A stretch of DNA of 64,000 nt from an uncultured Burkholderiales bacterium (GTDB taxonomy: Bacteria > Pseudomonadota > Gammaproteobacteria > Burkholderiales > Burkholderiaceae_C). The notes beneath the pieces are model-generated. The model was not told the DNA's origin. It made no database searches and worked only from the letters and a program-made list of their open reading frames with translations. The position numbers and the translations under genes were made by a program. How positions within the stretch are numbered: the first letter of the stretch is position 1; each line of letters begins with the position of its first letter. This document shows positions 1 to 7,487 of this stretch, in pieces. The stretch lies in contig CAIJIT010000355.1 in the NCBI GenBank assembly GCA_903820745.1, positions 1 through 64,000 of the forward strand, given 5' to 3'.

Positions 1-2
1 GG

Positions 3-110
3 TGTGAGGGTTTGCATGATCGTGATGTGAACGCTGCTCGCAATATCCTGTCAAAGTTCAGAGCCGGCTGCGGACATGCAGCCCCTGTAGAGGGAATCCC
101 CGCCCTTTAG
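3..110 (+). CDS. tnpB: TnpB (IS200/IS605 family) C-terminus, cut by window start
   Basis: The first 35 codons visible encode the end of a TnpB RNA-guided nuclease. The frame reads CEGLHDRDVNAARNIL: a last zinc-finger cysteine followed by the RuvC-III motif in which the Asp of DRDVNAA is a catalytic metal ligand. The stop TAG (108-110) lies inside the terminal hairpin of the element, as is usual when the 3' end of tnpB overlaps the transposon right end. The rest of the gene is left of the window, so I cannot tell whether it is intact. TnpB proteins process an RNA from the right end (omega RNA) and use it to cut DNA, which helps the element persist. Confidence 0.85.
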   Translation, partial: CEGLHDRDVNAARNILSKFRAGCGHAAPVEGIPAL

Positions 111-127
111 GGCGGGGAGGATGTCAA
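98..127 (+). repeat. IS200/IS605-type right-end hairpin
   Basis: A perfect 9-bp stem with a 2-nt loop (ccccgccct, tt, agggcgggg, 98-117) is followed by aggatgtcaa. Subterminal hairpins of this kind mark the ends of IS200/IS605/IS1341 elements, and in TnpB systems this segment also forms the 3' end of the omega RNA scaffold. The element boundary is probably near 127; bases just beyond it would act as the guide. A closely similar hairpin sits at 5197-5216. Confidence 0.7.
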
Positions 128-132
128 GATGA

Positions 133-570
133 GTGAAACGCCGTAAGGCCTTCTATTACCAACTGTTCATGCTTTTTCAGGGAGTTCGGCATGATGTTGA
201 ATGGCGCGACGGTCTGCTGGCGCTGGAAATCATGGCGGTCGGTTCGTTGAAATTGACTGCAACGCCATTGCTCGGTTTTGCGATTTATTTCTGCACTATG
301 CACAGTCCGCGGCACATTTTGCGAACCCAGCTATAGGCTGGTGTGGCGCCAAGGCGGATGGCACTGGTGGCCGTTTTGCCGTTGTTGGCTGTTCTCGTTT
401 TGAGCGTACTGGGGTGGTATTTGTTACCCCCTTCGTCAACGGACGAACGCATGTTCAAACTGCTCTTTGTGGCGCTGGCGGCCCTGACGCTGCCGCACAT
501 GGTGTTGGTCGAGCGTGTGCGTTTTTCAGGTTGGCAGAGGCCTGCTGTGGCCAGTTCTATACCGCCATGA
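133..570 (+). pseudogene. blh: Brp/Blh-type beta-carotene 15,15'-dioxygenase, 5'-truncated remnant
   Basis: One reading frame carries two blocks typical of the C-terminal half of Brp/Blh membrane dioxygenases: PLLGFAIYFCTMHSPRH (histidine-bearing helix) and, near the end, KLLFVALAALTLPHMVLVER. The two blocks are in the same frame but separated by an in-frame TAG at 334-336. The N-terminal half is absent; homology begins a few bases after the TnpB right end, so the insertion probably split or truncated the gene. Intact Blh cleaves beta-carotene to retinal, often for a rhodopsin. No rhodopsin or carotenoid gene is visible here. Family assignment is from memory of the motif. Confidence 0.7.
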
Positions 571-704
571 CGATACGCACGTGCTGTCCAGCGCGAGTTA
601 GTGAACGCCCTAGGTTCGCTTGCGACACAGTTTTTCGCTGGTATTTTCTCTTCAAGCTGGTGAGACCCGGACAAGCTCATTTTTTGAGGCAGGGCCCATC
701 TGCT

Positions 705-2309
705 TTAGGCTTGTGCGTAAGCGAGAACCCATTCCCCGAACTGAGGGGTTCCAAGCAGCGCCCGATTGCCCGGCGACGAATCCGGCCCCAGCAGTGAACC
801 GAGTAATCCGTGGCTACAGAGCATCGCCAGGTCCTTCCAACGTAACTCGTCAAGACCGCCGGGAAAGTTCCTCTCCCAGCTGAGTGCGAGAAGGTAGGCG
901 AGGATTCCGAGGTTATTCGCTGTCACAAGGTCGAACTCGTACGAGTAGACCTTGCTGAAGTGCATCGAGATCAGCGTTGCGGCAAGCCTTGACTCTCCGC
1001 GAAGGTCCCGATGCCGCAAATCACGTGGCACGGATCGGAGCAGGCCCGAAAAGGCCACGCGGTCCCATTGCATGATCCGATCGAGGAACTCTCCAATCTG
1101 TTCATGCAGGGCCGGATCGAGTTCGGGGGGTGAGCTTGACAGCCATTCCTCGAGCCTTAGATCATCTCCGATGACCAAGGCCTCGAGGGCTCGCAAACCG
1201 AGATAAAGCCGGCGCTGCAGCGGTATGTCTGCTAGACCGAGGATCTGCCGCAGCAGCGTTTCGGCATCGCGGAATACGTTCCAGTCGACAGCCTTGTCGG
1301 GCGCAAGCCGGTAGGTTGCGGTTGACCGCAAGGGGGCAATCGCGAGGCGCTGCCGCAAATCTTTGTCGCGCTCACCGAGTGGCGCTCCGCTTCCTTCGCA
1401 GACGCTGTCGCAGGTCAGACTGGCGGTAACATCGACGCCCTCAGGCGTCAAGGTGAAGGAAAAAGGAAAGGCGGCGCAGGGAGCGAAGGGCTGGTAGCCG
1501 AGTTCGGCGTGGATGACGCACTCGTTGCGGGAACCGAGGAACCGACAAGCTTCGTGCTTGCCTTTGAGCTCGACGAGTCCGTCTCCGAACGGTTGCAGCC
1601 TAGTGCCCAAGAGATGGGGGGCCAGTCTTTCCCAGGGCAAGGCGTCAACAAGCAACTGGGCCGCTGCGGGCAATGCGACTGTGTACTCCTGACGACAGCA
1701 GGTCGTCGATCCACGACAGGAGAACCTCGTGCCCGGTAGGGCCGTCAATGGGGTGTTCGGCAGCCAGTGCATCCGGAACCAGGACGCATCCAATGCCGTA
1801 CGCGCAGCTGCCGGCTCGCGCAAGTCCATCCAGGCGAAGGTTCCGAGCATCCTTGCAAGGCCATCGGAAAAAGACCAGGCGCAGGGCTGTTCCGCGAGCG
1901 TTGCCCAGGCGATACGCAATTCGCCCCCGGTCTGTATACCTATCGCGCCGACAACGTCGTGACCCGAATGGGATTCCCGGGCAACAAACCAGGCGACACC
2001 GACAGCCGCATTTTTTTCGGGCCTCCAGCTGAGCGCCGTGGCCTCGAGGAACAATGGCAACGCTCCATTTCCCCGCTCATGGGCCAATTGGTGGGCAGTT
2101 GCGTAGGCTGCCTCGTCGCCTAACGGACACCAGGCGCCGGCTCGATAAACCCGTGCATCCAGGGCGTGCAGCGCATGGAGTGCAAGACCGGCGGCTCCGT
2201 CACAAGCTGCGTCGACGAACGAACGCACCAACATCTCCACGCTGGCCGGCACTGCAACCTGCTCCGCCCAGGCCTTTCCAAGTCCGGGCGTTGAAGTCGG
2301 GTTTGTCAT
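705..2309 (-). CDS. YkgJ-like cysteine-cluster protein (534 aa)
   Basis: The central part resembles the YkgJ/FliB-type zinc- or iron-chelating family: Cys198, Cys204-Cys205, Cys255 (CRFL), Cys264 (ECVIH) and Cys278 (APCAAFPF), the layout usually written C..C..CC...C.FL....C.IY..RP..CR.FPF. One cysteine of the first cluster (C-x2-C-x2-CC) is missing, because here the spacing is C-x5-CC. The protein is far longer than YkgJ (about 110 aa): roughly 190 residues precede the cluster and 250 follow it, neither recognised. There is no signal peptide or membrane segment. ATG start at 2309. It is transcribed alone, with 185 bp of unassigned sequence upstream. A metal-binding role is inferred; the substrate is unknown. 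Confidence 0.6.
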   Translation of the reverse strand: MTNPTSTPGLGKAWAEQVAVPASVEMLVRSFVDAACDGAAGLALHALHALDARVYRAGAWCPLGDEAAYATAHQLAHERGNGALPLFLEATALSWRPEKNAAVGVAWFVARESHSGHDVVGAIGIQTGGELRIAWATLAEQPCAWSFSDGLARMLGTFAWMDLREPAAARTALDASWFRMHWLPNTPLTALPGTRFSCRGSTTCCRQEYTVALPAAAQLLVDALPWERLAPHLLGTRLQPFGDGLVELKGKHEACRFLGSRNECVIHAELGYQPFAPCAAFPFSFTLTPEGVDVTASLTCDSVCEGSGAPLGERDKDLRQRLAIAPLRSTATYRLAPDKAVDWNVFRDAETLLRQILGLADIPLQRRLYLGLRALEALVIGDDLRLEEWLSSSPPELDPALHEQIGEFLDRIMQWDRVAFSGLLRSVPRDLRHRDLRGESRLAATLISMHFSKVYSYEFDLVTANNLGILAYLLALSWERNFPGGLDELRWKDLAMLCSHGLLGSLLGPDSSPGNRALLGTPQFGEWVLAYAQA

Positions 2310-2494
2310 TGTTTGAGTCTACACGGGTCGCGCATCACAACAGGCTCAAACCCCGATGTTCAAGACGCGAGCACTTGACTTCGATCTGGACTTCATCAGT
2401 CCCTCGGCCTACTCGCAAATTACTGCCTGTTCAGTTCCCAGACCGGGTCAACCGGCCGGCGTGCAGCACCGCTGTGTCGGCGCTGCACGTCACT

Positions 2495-2893
2495 TCATGC
2501 AATCGGGATCTTGAGCGCTGCCGAGTACAAAAAGGCGGTGCAGAAAAAACCGACAAGCCAGACACCGGTGCGAAGCCAGGGGATCCCGAGGCTGTAGAGG
2601 ATGACATAGGAGATTCTTGCGACCAGGAAGATCTGGACTGCAAGCGCCGTACTGGCGGTGGCGAAGCCAGTGAAGTGGAGTGCCAGAACTGCCGGCGTAA
2701 TCATCGCCAGTGCGATCAAGGAGTTGTTCAAGGCGCGCTCGATGCGCCCGGCAAATCCGCTCAAAGTCAGATCGTCGCGGTTGCCAGCCAAGGCCGGTAA
2801 GCCCAATTGCTGCATCGCCGCCAGCACCTGAACGAGCATGACGACGATGACAAAAGCGCCAAAGACATTGAGGTAAAAAAGTCCGGTATTCAT
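2495..2893 (-). CDS. MAPEG family membrane protein
   Basis: This protein of about 132 aa has four hydrophobic segments and the MAPEG pattern: a first helix, the cytosolic stretch GRIERALNNSLI (R-x2-R-A-x-N) and ARISYVILYSLGIPWLR followed by two more helices. MAPEG proteins are integral-membrane glutathione transferases or peroxidases acting on lipophilic compounds; bacterial members are mostly uncharacterised. I chose ATG 2893 because AAGGA lies 6 nt upstream; a TTG two codons earlier is possible. It follows the small membrane protein at 2956-3384 by about 60 bp in the same direction, so the two are probably co-transcribed. Confidence 0.85.
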   Translation of the reverse strand: MNTGLFYLNVFGAFVIVVMLVQVLAAMQQLGLPALAGNRDDLTLSGFAGRIERALNNSLIALAMITPAVLALHFTGFATASTALAVQIFLVARISYVILYSLGIPWLRTGVWLVGFFCTAFLYSAALKIPIA

Positions 2894-2955
2894 ATGCAAT
2901 CCTTATCCGCGCTCTGATGCCAACTGCTGGCCTCAGAGCAAATGATTGAACTTGA

Positions 2956-3384
2956 TCAGGCGGGTTTCTTCACCGGCATCCAGACGACTGCGACCAGCAT
3001 GATGGTCACCAGCAGCCACCAGATGACGCTGCCCGAGTCGCCAGTCAAACTGAAGCGCAGTTCGCCGCCCGCCGGAACAAAAGGCAGGCTCAGAAAGGCT
3101 TCGGCATGCACGCTCAGCGCCTGCCCCGATGCCTTGATCGCATTCAAACTCTTGGTGGCAACGCCGATCGAGAATATCCGGTTTGCAAACACGATCAGAC
3201 CTTGCCAGAACACCAGCAGGCCGAACAGCGTCACCAACACTTTTGACAAAACAGTGCCTTGATTGCCCCGGACCTGGCTAGCGAACCGGAAGGTCACCCA
3301 CAACAGGAAAAAGATACCGATGGTGTACAGAGCGTTTTGAATCAGGGCAATGTGCAACAGAGATAAAGTCTGGTATTGGTCCAT
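2956..3384 (-). CDS. Small three-helix membrane protein, unknown
   Basis: The 142-aa protein has hydrophobic segments at about residues 10-34, 46-68 and 118-136, joined by a polar loop (about 70-115) with no recognised motif, and ends in basic VKKPA. The start is an ATG at 3384 with a good AAGGA ribosome site 6-7 nt upstream. It lies just upstream of the MAPEG gene in the same direction and looks like its operon partner. I do not recognise a family. Confidence 0.65.
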   Translation of the reverse strand: MDQYQTLSLLHIALIQNALYTIGIFFLLWVTFRFASQVRGNQGTVLSKVLVTLFGLLVFWQGLIVFANRIFSIGVATKSLNAIKASGQALSVHAEAFLSLPFVPAGGELRFSLTGDSGSVIWWLLVTIMLVAVVWMPVKKPA

Positions 3385-3629
3385 TTTGTTTCCTTGGTTG
3401 GTAGAAAATTATGCGAAAGATTACTATTTGGAAGCCTTGAACTTGCTGGCAATCCGGCCGGCTGTACCCATTGCCGAACTTATTTGTGCCACCTTGTCAA
3501 GGGTGTTGACACCGGTAAAACCGTGATCTCCTTGGGGTTGAATGAAATTCCCGAACGAAATATTTTTTCGTAACAGGGCGCGCGACTTCAAGCTGTTTCA
3601 GTTGGCAAGCGGCAGGTCCAATCGAACGA

Positions 3630-3788
3630 TCAGGCCTCTACGGCCATGGACAGGATGTCTTCGCGACTCAGCTTGCCAACCAAGTCCGGATGAGCAAGAT
3701 CCACATGTTCGATGATGGCTTCGATCAACTCGTTATCCGTGTCTTTGCGGGTAATCAGCCCGCATTCGCAATGAATCACTTTTCCCAT
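3630..3788 (-). CDS. DUF1059-like 52-aa protein
   Basis: This short frame begins MGKVIHCECG and continues with NELIEAIIEHVDLAHP and a closing SREDILSMAVEA. The CxCG start, the central EAIIEHV..AHP helix and the final REDIL segment match small DUF1059-like proteins as I recall them (function unknown). Translation evidence is strong: AAAGGAGG sits 5 nt before the ATG. It is transcribed divergently from the BTAD regulator at 3839, with 50 bp between start codons, so that regulator is a natural candidate to control it. Confidence 0.7.
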   Translation of the reverse strand: MGKVIHCECGLITRKDTDNELIEAIIEHVDLAHPDLVGKLSREDILSMAVEA

Positions 3789-3838
3789 AAGGCCTCCTTT
3801 TAAATCGATTTTTCCGAGTATTGCACTACATTAAGCGA

Positions 3839-4618
3839 ATGGCTATTCAAGACATTGGTGAAACATTGGCGTCTGTGGGTGAAACCCGGATTCACCTGTG
3901 TGGAAAGTTCTCGGCGCGGATCAATGGGCAACGAATTGATGAGGGTTTTCCCGGGCGGCAGGGCCGCTTGCTGTTTGCCAATCTGGTGACAAGGCGAAGT
4001 CAGTCCAATACCCGGGCCGAACTGGCCAAGATATTGTGGCCAGAATTTTTTCCTGAGGATCCGGAAATTGCTTTGGCGGCCTTGCTTGCCAAACTCAGAA
4101 AACTCGTTGGCAAGGATCTGTTGCTGGGCAAACAGGATTTGCAACTGGTCTTGCCTGATAACTCATGGGTCGACATCGAGGTCGCGCAAACGAGCTTGCA
4201 CCGCGCTGAATCGGCAATCAGTGCCAGGGATTGGCTCGGCGCGTGGGGGCCGGCCCAGGTGGCAGTGCATATTTCCGCGCGTGCTTTCATGGCGGGCTTT
4301 GAGCACCCCTGGGTGCAAGGCATGCGCGGCAGATTGTTCGATGTGCAGATGCGGGCCAACGAATGCACTGCTGCCAGCGGGTTCAATCTGGGCGGCGCAG
4401 AATTGTTGACGGCAGAACGTGCGGCCCGCAGGGTGATTGAATTGAGTCCCTTGCGGGAAAGCGCTTGCAAACTGTTGATGTTGGTGCTGGATGCTGGCGG
4501 CAACCGCGCCGAGGCTCTGCAGGCCTACGAAAGGATCCGGGCGTTGTTTCGCGAACAACTCGGTGTCTCACCAGGCCCGGCTTTGCAGGCAACCCATCGT
4601 CAGTTGTTGCAGCAATAG
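3839..4618 (+). CDS. BTAD (SARP-type) transcriptional regulator
   Basis: The 259-aa protein has the two-part build of SARP/BTAD regulators. An N-terminal winged-helix region (about residues 15-90) contains FPGRQGRLLFANLV and a LAKILWP recognition-helix-like stretch. A tetratricopeptide-like BTAD domain (about 95-255) holds ERAARRVIELSPLRESAC and ends EALQAYERIRALFREQLGVSP. No ATPase or sensor domain follows, so it is a stand-alone form. These regulators are best known in actinomycetes; proteobacterial ones are little studied. ATG 3839 is preferred over a TTG at 3821. It is divergent from the DUF1059-like gene. A group II intron remnant lies about 30 bp past its stop. Confidence 0.8.
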   Translation: MAIQDIGETLASVGETRIHLCGKFSARINGQRIDEGFPGRQGRLLFANLVTRRSQSNTRAELAKILWPEFFPEDPEIALAALLAKLRKLVGKDLLLGKQDLQLVLPDNSWVDIEVAQTSLHRAESAISARDWLGAWGPAQVAVHISARAFMAGFEHPWVQGMRGRLFDVQMRANECTAASGFNLGGAELLTAERAARRVIELSPLRESACKLLMLVLDAGGNRAEALQAYERIRALFREQLGVSPGPALQATHRQLLQQ

Positions 4619-4647
4619 GGCTTCCCTGCCCCCGCAAAGCGATCGCC

Positions 4648-5132
4648 AATCGGCATAGGGGGCCACGATGATCGCAGCCGCCCCTGCCACACCACCGGGC
4701 ATGCGGGTCCGCACCCGGCGATTCGAGCGTTTGAGGTCATGACAGTCTTGGTAATCCCAGCCTGTCAAAGTAAGCAATCGTCAGCACCGTCTTGATCAAT
4801 CCGTCGCCGTTGCGCCACCAGCAGCGGCTATTGCCCGCCACTCGCTTGGCCACACCGTCCGATGCTCCCCGTGCCTTGAGTTCGCGGTAAATCGTCTGCG
4901 GCCTTTTCCATTGCTTGAGCTGGAGGGCCCTCAGGCGGTGACGCAGCCCCTCGTCCAGCTTTGGCCAGACTTTTGGTGTGTGCGCCAGCCAGAAGTACCC
5001 CTTCCATCTCAACATGTAGGGCCTCAGCTTTTCTACCACTTGCCCCATACTGTGCCCTACCGGGCGGCGTGTGAGTTGCCGGATTCGAGCTTTGAAGTTT
5101 TGCAGCGGCTTATTGGCCGCTGCCCACTTCAT
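4648..5132 (-). mobile_element. Group II intron, 3' fragment
   Basis: On the minus strand a maturase C-terminus (5132 to 4737) is followed by sequence typical of an intron 3' end: a domain V-like hairpin region, gccgggtgcggacccgcatg, then gcccggtggtgtgg, and a terminal ccccctatgccgatt ending near 4648. The reverse-transcriptase core and the 5' RNA domains are missing, so the element is dead. It sits just downstream of the BTAD gene. Confidence 0.75.
4737..5132 (-). pseudogene. ltrA: Group II intron reverse transcriptase/maturase, C-terminal fragment
   Basis: 131 codons remain of a maturase that is normally several hundred residues. Recognisable parts are ANKPLQNFKARIRQLTRR, the maturase-specific domain (YMLRWKGYFWLAHTPKVW) and the C-terminal block RHRLRALQLKQWKR through WWRNGDGLIKTVLTIAYFD. 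The RT palm with its YADD motif is absent. An in-frame TAG lies 21 nt upstream of the first ATG, with unrelated hairpin sequence beyond it, so the 5' part was lost. Not functional. Confidence 0.8.
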
Positions 5133-5168
5133 CGAACAGCAGCAAACACCACACTAGACACTCCAAAC

Positions 5169-5216
5169 CGGACGGTTTCGCCGTCCGCGCTCTTGACCCC
5201 GCCCTGAAGGGCGAGG
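5169..5216. repeat. Paired hairpins resembling an IS200/IS605 end
   Basis: There are two adjacent hairpins. One has stem cggacgg/ccgtccg at 5169-5187. The other is ccccgccct, ga, agggcgagg at 5197-5216, which pairs 8 of 9 positions. The second closely copies the TnpB right-end hairpin at 98-117. No TnpB coding remains next to it. Probably the footprint of a second, decayed element of the same family; it could also act as a terminator for the K+ channel gene ending at 5233. Confidence 0.5.
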
Positions 5217-5232
5217 TTTGCCGCGCAACCGA

Positions 5233-6264
5233 TCAGAGATTCTTCAGTCGGCTGATCAGTTCGTCTTCCGACATTCGTTCGAGTTCATGCACACGGGATG
5301 GGTCGATCCATTTCCGGTCGACCATCAATTTGAGAATTACCTCACGCTTGGCCACGGTGACTTCATCAGCAGTCAGATGCTCGCCGAACAACAGTACCAT
5401 GATGGTTTTGCCTACGATATTCAACAAAATACCAAACAGAACCAAGCCGAGCAACATCGTGATCGAGGCGATCACTCGTCCTCCGAATGTGACCGGGAAC
5501 ATGTCGCCGTAACCGGTGGTGGTCAAGGTCACCATGCACCACCACATCGCCGCCGGAATCGAGGTAAAGAAGCGCTTGTCCTCGGGAATCGGGTTATCGC
5601 TGATCGGATCGGTCGGCATGTACTTCAATGCCTCGGGCAGTGCATTGGCAGGCAGCGGGTTGAGCAATAGATGGGCATCGTGCTTTTCCTGACCATGGGC
5701 CATCGACTCGGGCGAGTACAAGCCACCTTCGACGTAGTACATCAGGGTGCTGGAAATCATCACGACTGAAAACAAGGCGATGAAATAGATCTTCAGGTTG
5801 GTCAGGATCGGATTTGACCTCTGTACCATGCTACTGATGTTCTGCAGCGCAATGCGGGCCATCTTGAGTACTCGCAGGACCCGCACGACTCGCAAGACCC
5901 GCAGAACCTTGGTGCCCTGCAGCGAGCTGAGATTCATCACCTGCAGGTAGGTCGGAAGGATCGAAATCAGGTCGACCAGACCCCAGAAACTGAAGAAATA
6001 TTTGACCCGGTTCGGGGCGTAATAGATGTTGCCGAGATAGTCGATGGTGAAAAACAGCACGGCAGTGTATTCAACGAAGGTGAACCAACTGTGGTAGGCC
6101 GTGGCATAAGGTTCGACTGTTTCGCCGGCAAGGGAGAGACAGGAAACGAAGATCCAGAAATTGATGACTGAAACCCAGCGTTGAAACGCAGAGCTCGTCG
6201 GAATGGTGAAAACCCTCTTGGCGAGGCTATTCGACGGACTATTTCCAGCAAGTGATGCGGGCAT
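5233..6264 (-). CDS. Voltage-gated potassium channel
   Basis: The 343-aa protein has the six-helix Kv layout. The S4 sensor RVLRVVRVLRVLKMARIA has basic residues every third position (R122, R125, R128, R131, K134, R137). The selectivity filter TTTGYGD lies at residues 248-254, with S5 at about 155-178 and S6 at about 262-290. Between S5 and the pore helix is an unusually long, Pro- and His-containing turret of about 50 residues (182-232). The cytosolic tail (290-343) is short, charged and has no nucleotide-binding or RCK domain. ATG 6264; no strong ribosome site is visible. It is a single-gene unit. A K+-selective, voltage-responsive function is well supported by S4 and filter; its physiological role is not evident. 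Confidence 0.92.
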   Translation of the reverse strand: MPASLAGNSPSNSLAKRVFTIPTSSAFQRWVSVINFWIFVSCLSLAGETVEPYATAYHSWFTFVEYTAVLFFTIDYLGNIYYAPNRVKYFFSFWGLVDLISILPTYLQVMNLSSLQGTKVLRVLRVVRVLRVLKMARIALQNISSMVQRSNPILTNLKIYFIALFSVVMISSTLMYYVEGGLYSPESMAHGQEKHDAHLLLNPLPANALPEALKYMPTDPISDNPIPEDKRFFTSIPAAMWWCMVTLTTTGYGDMFPVTFGGRVIASITMLLGLVLFGILLNIVGKTIMVLLFGEHLTADEVTVAKREVILKLMVDRKWIDPSRVHELERMSEDELISRLKNL

Positions 6265-6498
6265 ATTTTGACTCGTTCCGTTCTAGCTACTGATGAGCGT
6301 GACTGCTGGACAATTATCCGGCTTGAGTCTAACCCAAGGCATTGTCGCAACGTGGCGACGCCTGGATTGTCAATCCTTTGATCACGGGGGTACAGCGGGT
6401 TTACCTTGGGATGCTTTAAGGCCGTTCGCCGTTCGCCAAGTACCGTATGCAAGGAGTAACTCGCTCGGGTCGGACCACAAGGTTGCGCCAACCGGTGT

Positions 6499-6522
6499 CC
6501 CGGACCCGGACCCGGACCCGGA
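6499..6522. repeat. Four tandem CCCGGA hexamers
   Basis: Four perfect copies of the 6-bp unit are followed by degenerate ggagtc units up to 6540. They abut the 3' end of the small SOS-controlled gene (stop at 6524-6526). Six-base steps keep frame, so copy-number change would not shift a reading frame. Confidence 0.8.
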
Positions 6523-6523
6523 C

Positions 6524-6715
6524 TCAGGAGTCGGAGTCGGCTGTCCGGTCTGTATTGGCAGGCTGATGGGCCGCCTGCACCGAAATGGCATCCCTCGCCG
6601 GGTCGACCGGTTCAAACGCGCCGCTTGTCAGACCAAGCACCGACAGCATGCCAATGACCAGGATCCAGTTCTGCGGATCTTTGCTTAGACTCGTGATTTT
6701 GCGGGTAGAAAGCAT
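6524..6715 (-). CDS. Putative SOS-induced small membrane protein (63 aa)
   Basis: A short frame encodes a basic N-terminus (MLSTRKITSLSK), one hydrophobic segment at about residues 17-34 (WILVIGMLSVLGLTSGAF) and a polar, acidic tail ending TADSDS. ATG 6715 is preferred because GGAGA lies 7 nt upstream; an ATG six codons earlier (6733) is possible. About 55 bp upstream is a perfect LexA box overlapping a sigma70-like promoter, pointing at this gene only, because the next gene on the other side (6846-7487) also reads leftwards and ends before it. LexA-controlled single-helix peptides elsewhere (SidA and DidA in Caulobacter, TisB in E. coli) block division or depolarise the membrane. I see no sequence match to them, so the function is inferred from context alone. 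Confidence 0.6.
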   Translation of the reverse strand: MLSTRKITSLSKDPQNWILVIGMLSVLGLTSGAFEPVDPARDAISVQAAHQPANTDRTADSDS

Positions 6716-6768
6716 CTTGGTTCTCCAGGACATCGGACTGAACCACGATTGGCCCAGCAGGTGCCCTG

Positions 6769-6797
6769 AATATACTGTATTTTTATACAGTAGTCAT
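6769..6797 (-). promoter_or_regulatory. Sigma70-like promoter for the small SOS gene
   Basis: On the minus strand ATGACT (6797-6792) and TATATT (6774-6769) are separated by exactly 17 nt. The predicted transcript would start near 6762, leaving an untranslated leader of about 45 nt before ATG 6715. The -10 box and the whole spacer are covered by the LexA palindrome. Confidence 0.6.
6773..6792. promoter_or_regulatory. LexA operator (SOS box)
   Basis: The sequence tactgtatttttatacagta is a 20-bp site with perfect outer symmetry (tactgtat / atacagta) and the beta/gamma-proteobacterial core CTGT-N8-ACAG. It matches the E. coli consensus at nearly every position and lies between the -35 and -10 boxes, the classic blocking position for LexA. 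Confidence 0.85.
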
Positions 6798-6845
6798 AAG
6801 TCCAGCGAAATATTTCCTTGAAGGCGGTCGGTCTGACCAGGTGGT

Positions 6846-7487
6846 TCAGGACGCCAACGGTTGCTCCGTTGCTTCCGTTGGGGCTGCTTCGGGCGTAACA
6901 ACAGCCGCTGCATCGGCCAGCGCATCAGGCAACGCCTCGTCAGCAACAACTGGCGGCACAACCGGCGCTGTCCAGATCTTGGCAAAACGTTCGATCTCGA
7001 GGTCTGTCACCGCCATGCCCATCAGCACCTTCACATAGGGCAGATGTTCCAGTAGGGAATAACCCTCATCGGGCGTAAACCGGCCCACAGCGGCGATTTG
7101 ACGCTGCCAGAGCATCATCATGTGCAACTTGAATTCGTCCAGCGGCGTCTGCAGCACGCTGGCGCGATGCACGAGCACCCTGGTCAGTACCTCGGGTTGG
7201 ATCTTTTGATGCTTGGCGGCATTCGAGTATTCAAGTGCGGCGATCTCGCGGAAATCCTTGCTCGCGTCGCGGTCAAACTCGATCGCGGTGAAGTTGAACA
7301 CCGCTTGGGTCACCAGGTTGGCAAAGGATGCTGCATCGTCGCCATATTGGCGGCGTGCCATCTCGACCTTGAAGCTGCGCTCAAAACCCTTTTCAATCGT
7401 ATACGCGGCGTCATTGCATTGCTCCATCGGCGACTTTTCCACTTCCGTGGACGTGCCCAGCAATACCGCCATCAATTCTTTGAACAT
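6846..7487 (-). CDS. Hypothetical protein, 213 aa, Ala/Pro/Glu-rich tail
   Basis: Residues 1-165 look like a mostly helical soluble domain (MFKELMAVLLGTSTEVEKS... DEFKLHMMMLWQRQIAAV... PYVKVLMGMAVTDLEIERFAKIW). Residues 166-213 are a low-complexity tail rich in Ala, Pro, Val and Glu, probably disordered. There is no signal peptide, membrane helix or catalytic motif I recognise. The start ATG 7487 has only a weak ribosome site. It is transcribed towards the SOS gene, 53 bp upstream of the LexA box. Function unknown. Confidence 0.6.
   Translation of the reverse strand: MFKELMAVLLGTSTEVEKSPMEQCNDAAYTIEKGFERSFKVEMARRQYGDDAASFANLVTQAVFNFTAIEFDRDASKDFREIAALEYSNAAKHQKIQPEVLTRVLVHRASVLQTPLDEFKLHMMMLWQRQIAAVGRFTPDEGYSLLEHLPYVKVLMGMAVTDLEIERFAKIWTAPVVPPVVADEALPDALADAAAVVTPEAAPTEATEQPLAS

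Noticed and set aside
201-797. Plus-strand open frame of 198 codons
   Set aside because: It is out of frame with the Blh remnant and partly antisense to the YkgJ-like gene. No motif.
3376-3573. Plus-strand frame of 65 codons
   Set aside because: No ribosome site and no similarity; it lies in the upstream region of the minus-strand membrane gene.
4911-5207. Plus-strand frame ending in the second hairpin, considered as a TnpB remnant
   Set aside because: It is antisense to the maturase fragment and has no zinc-finger or RuvC motif.
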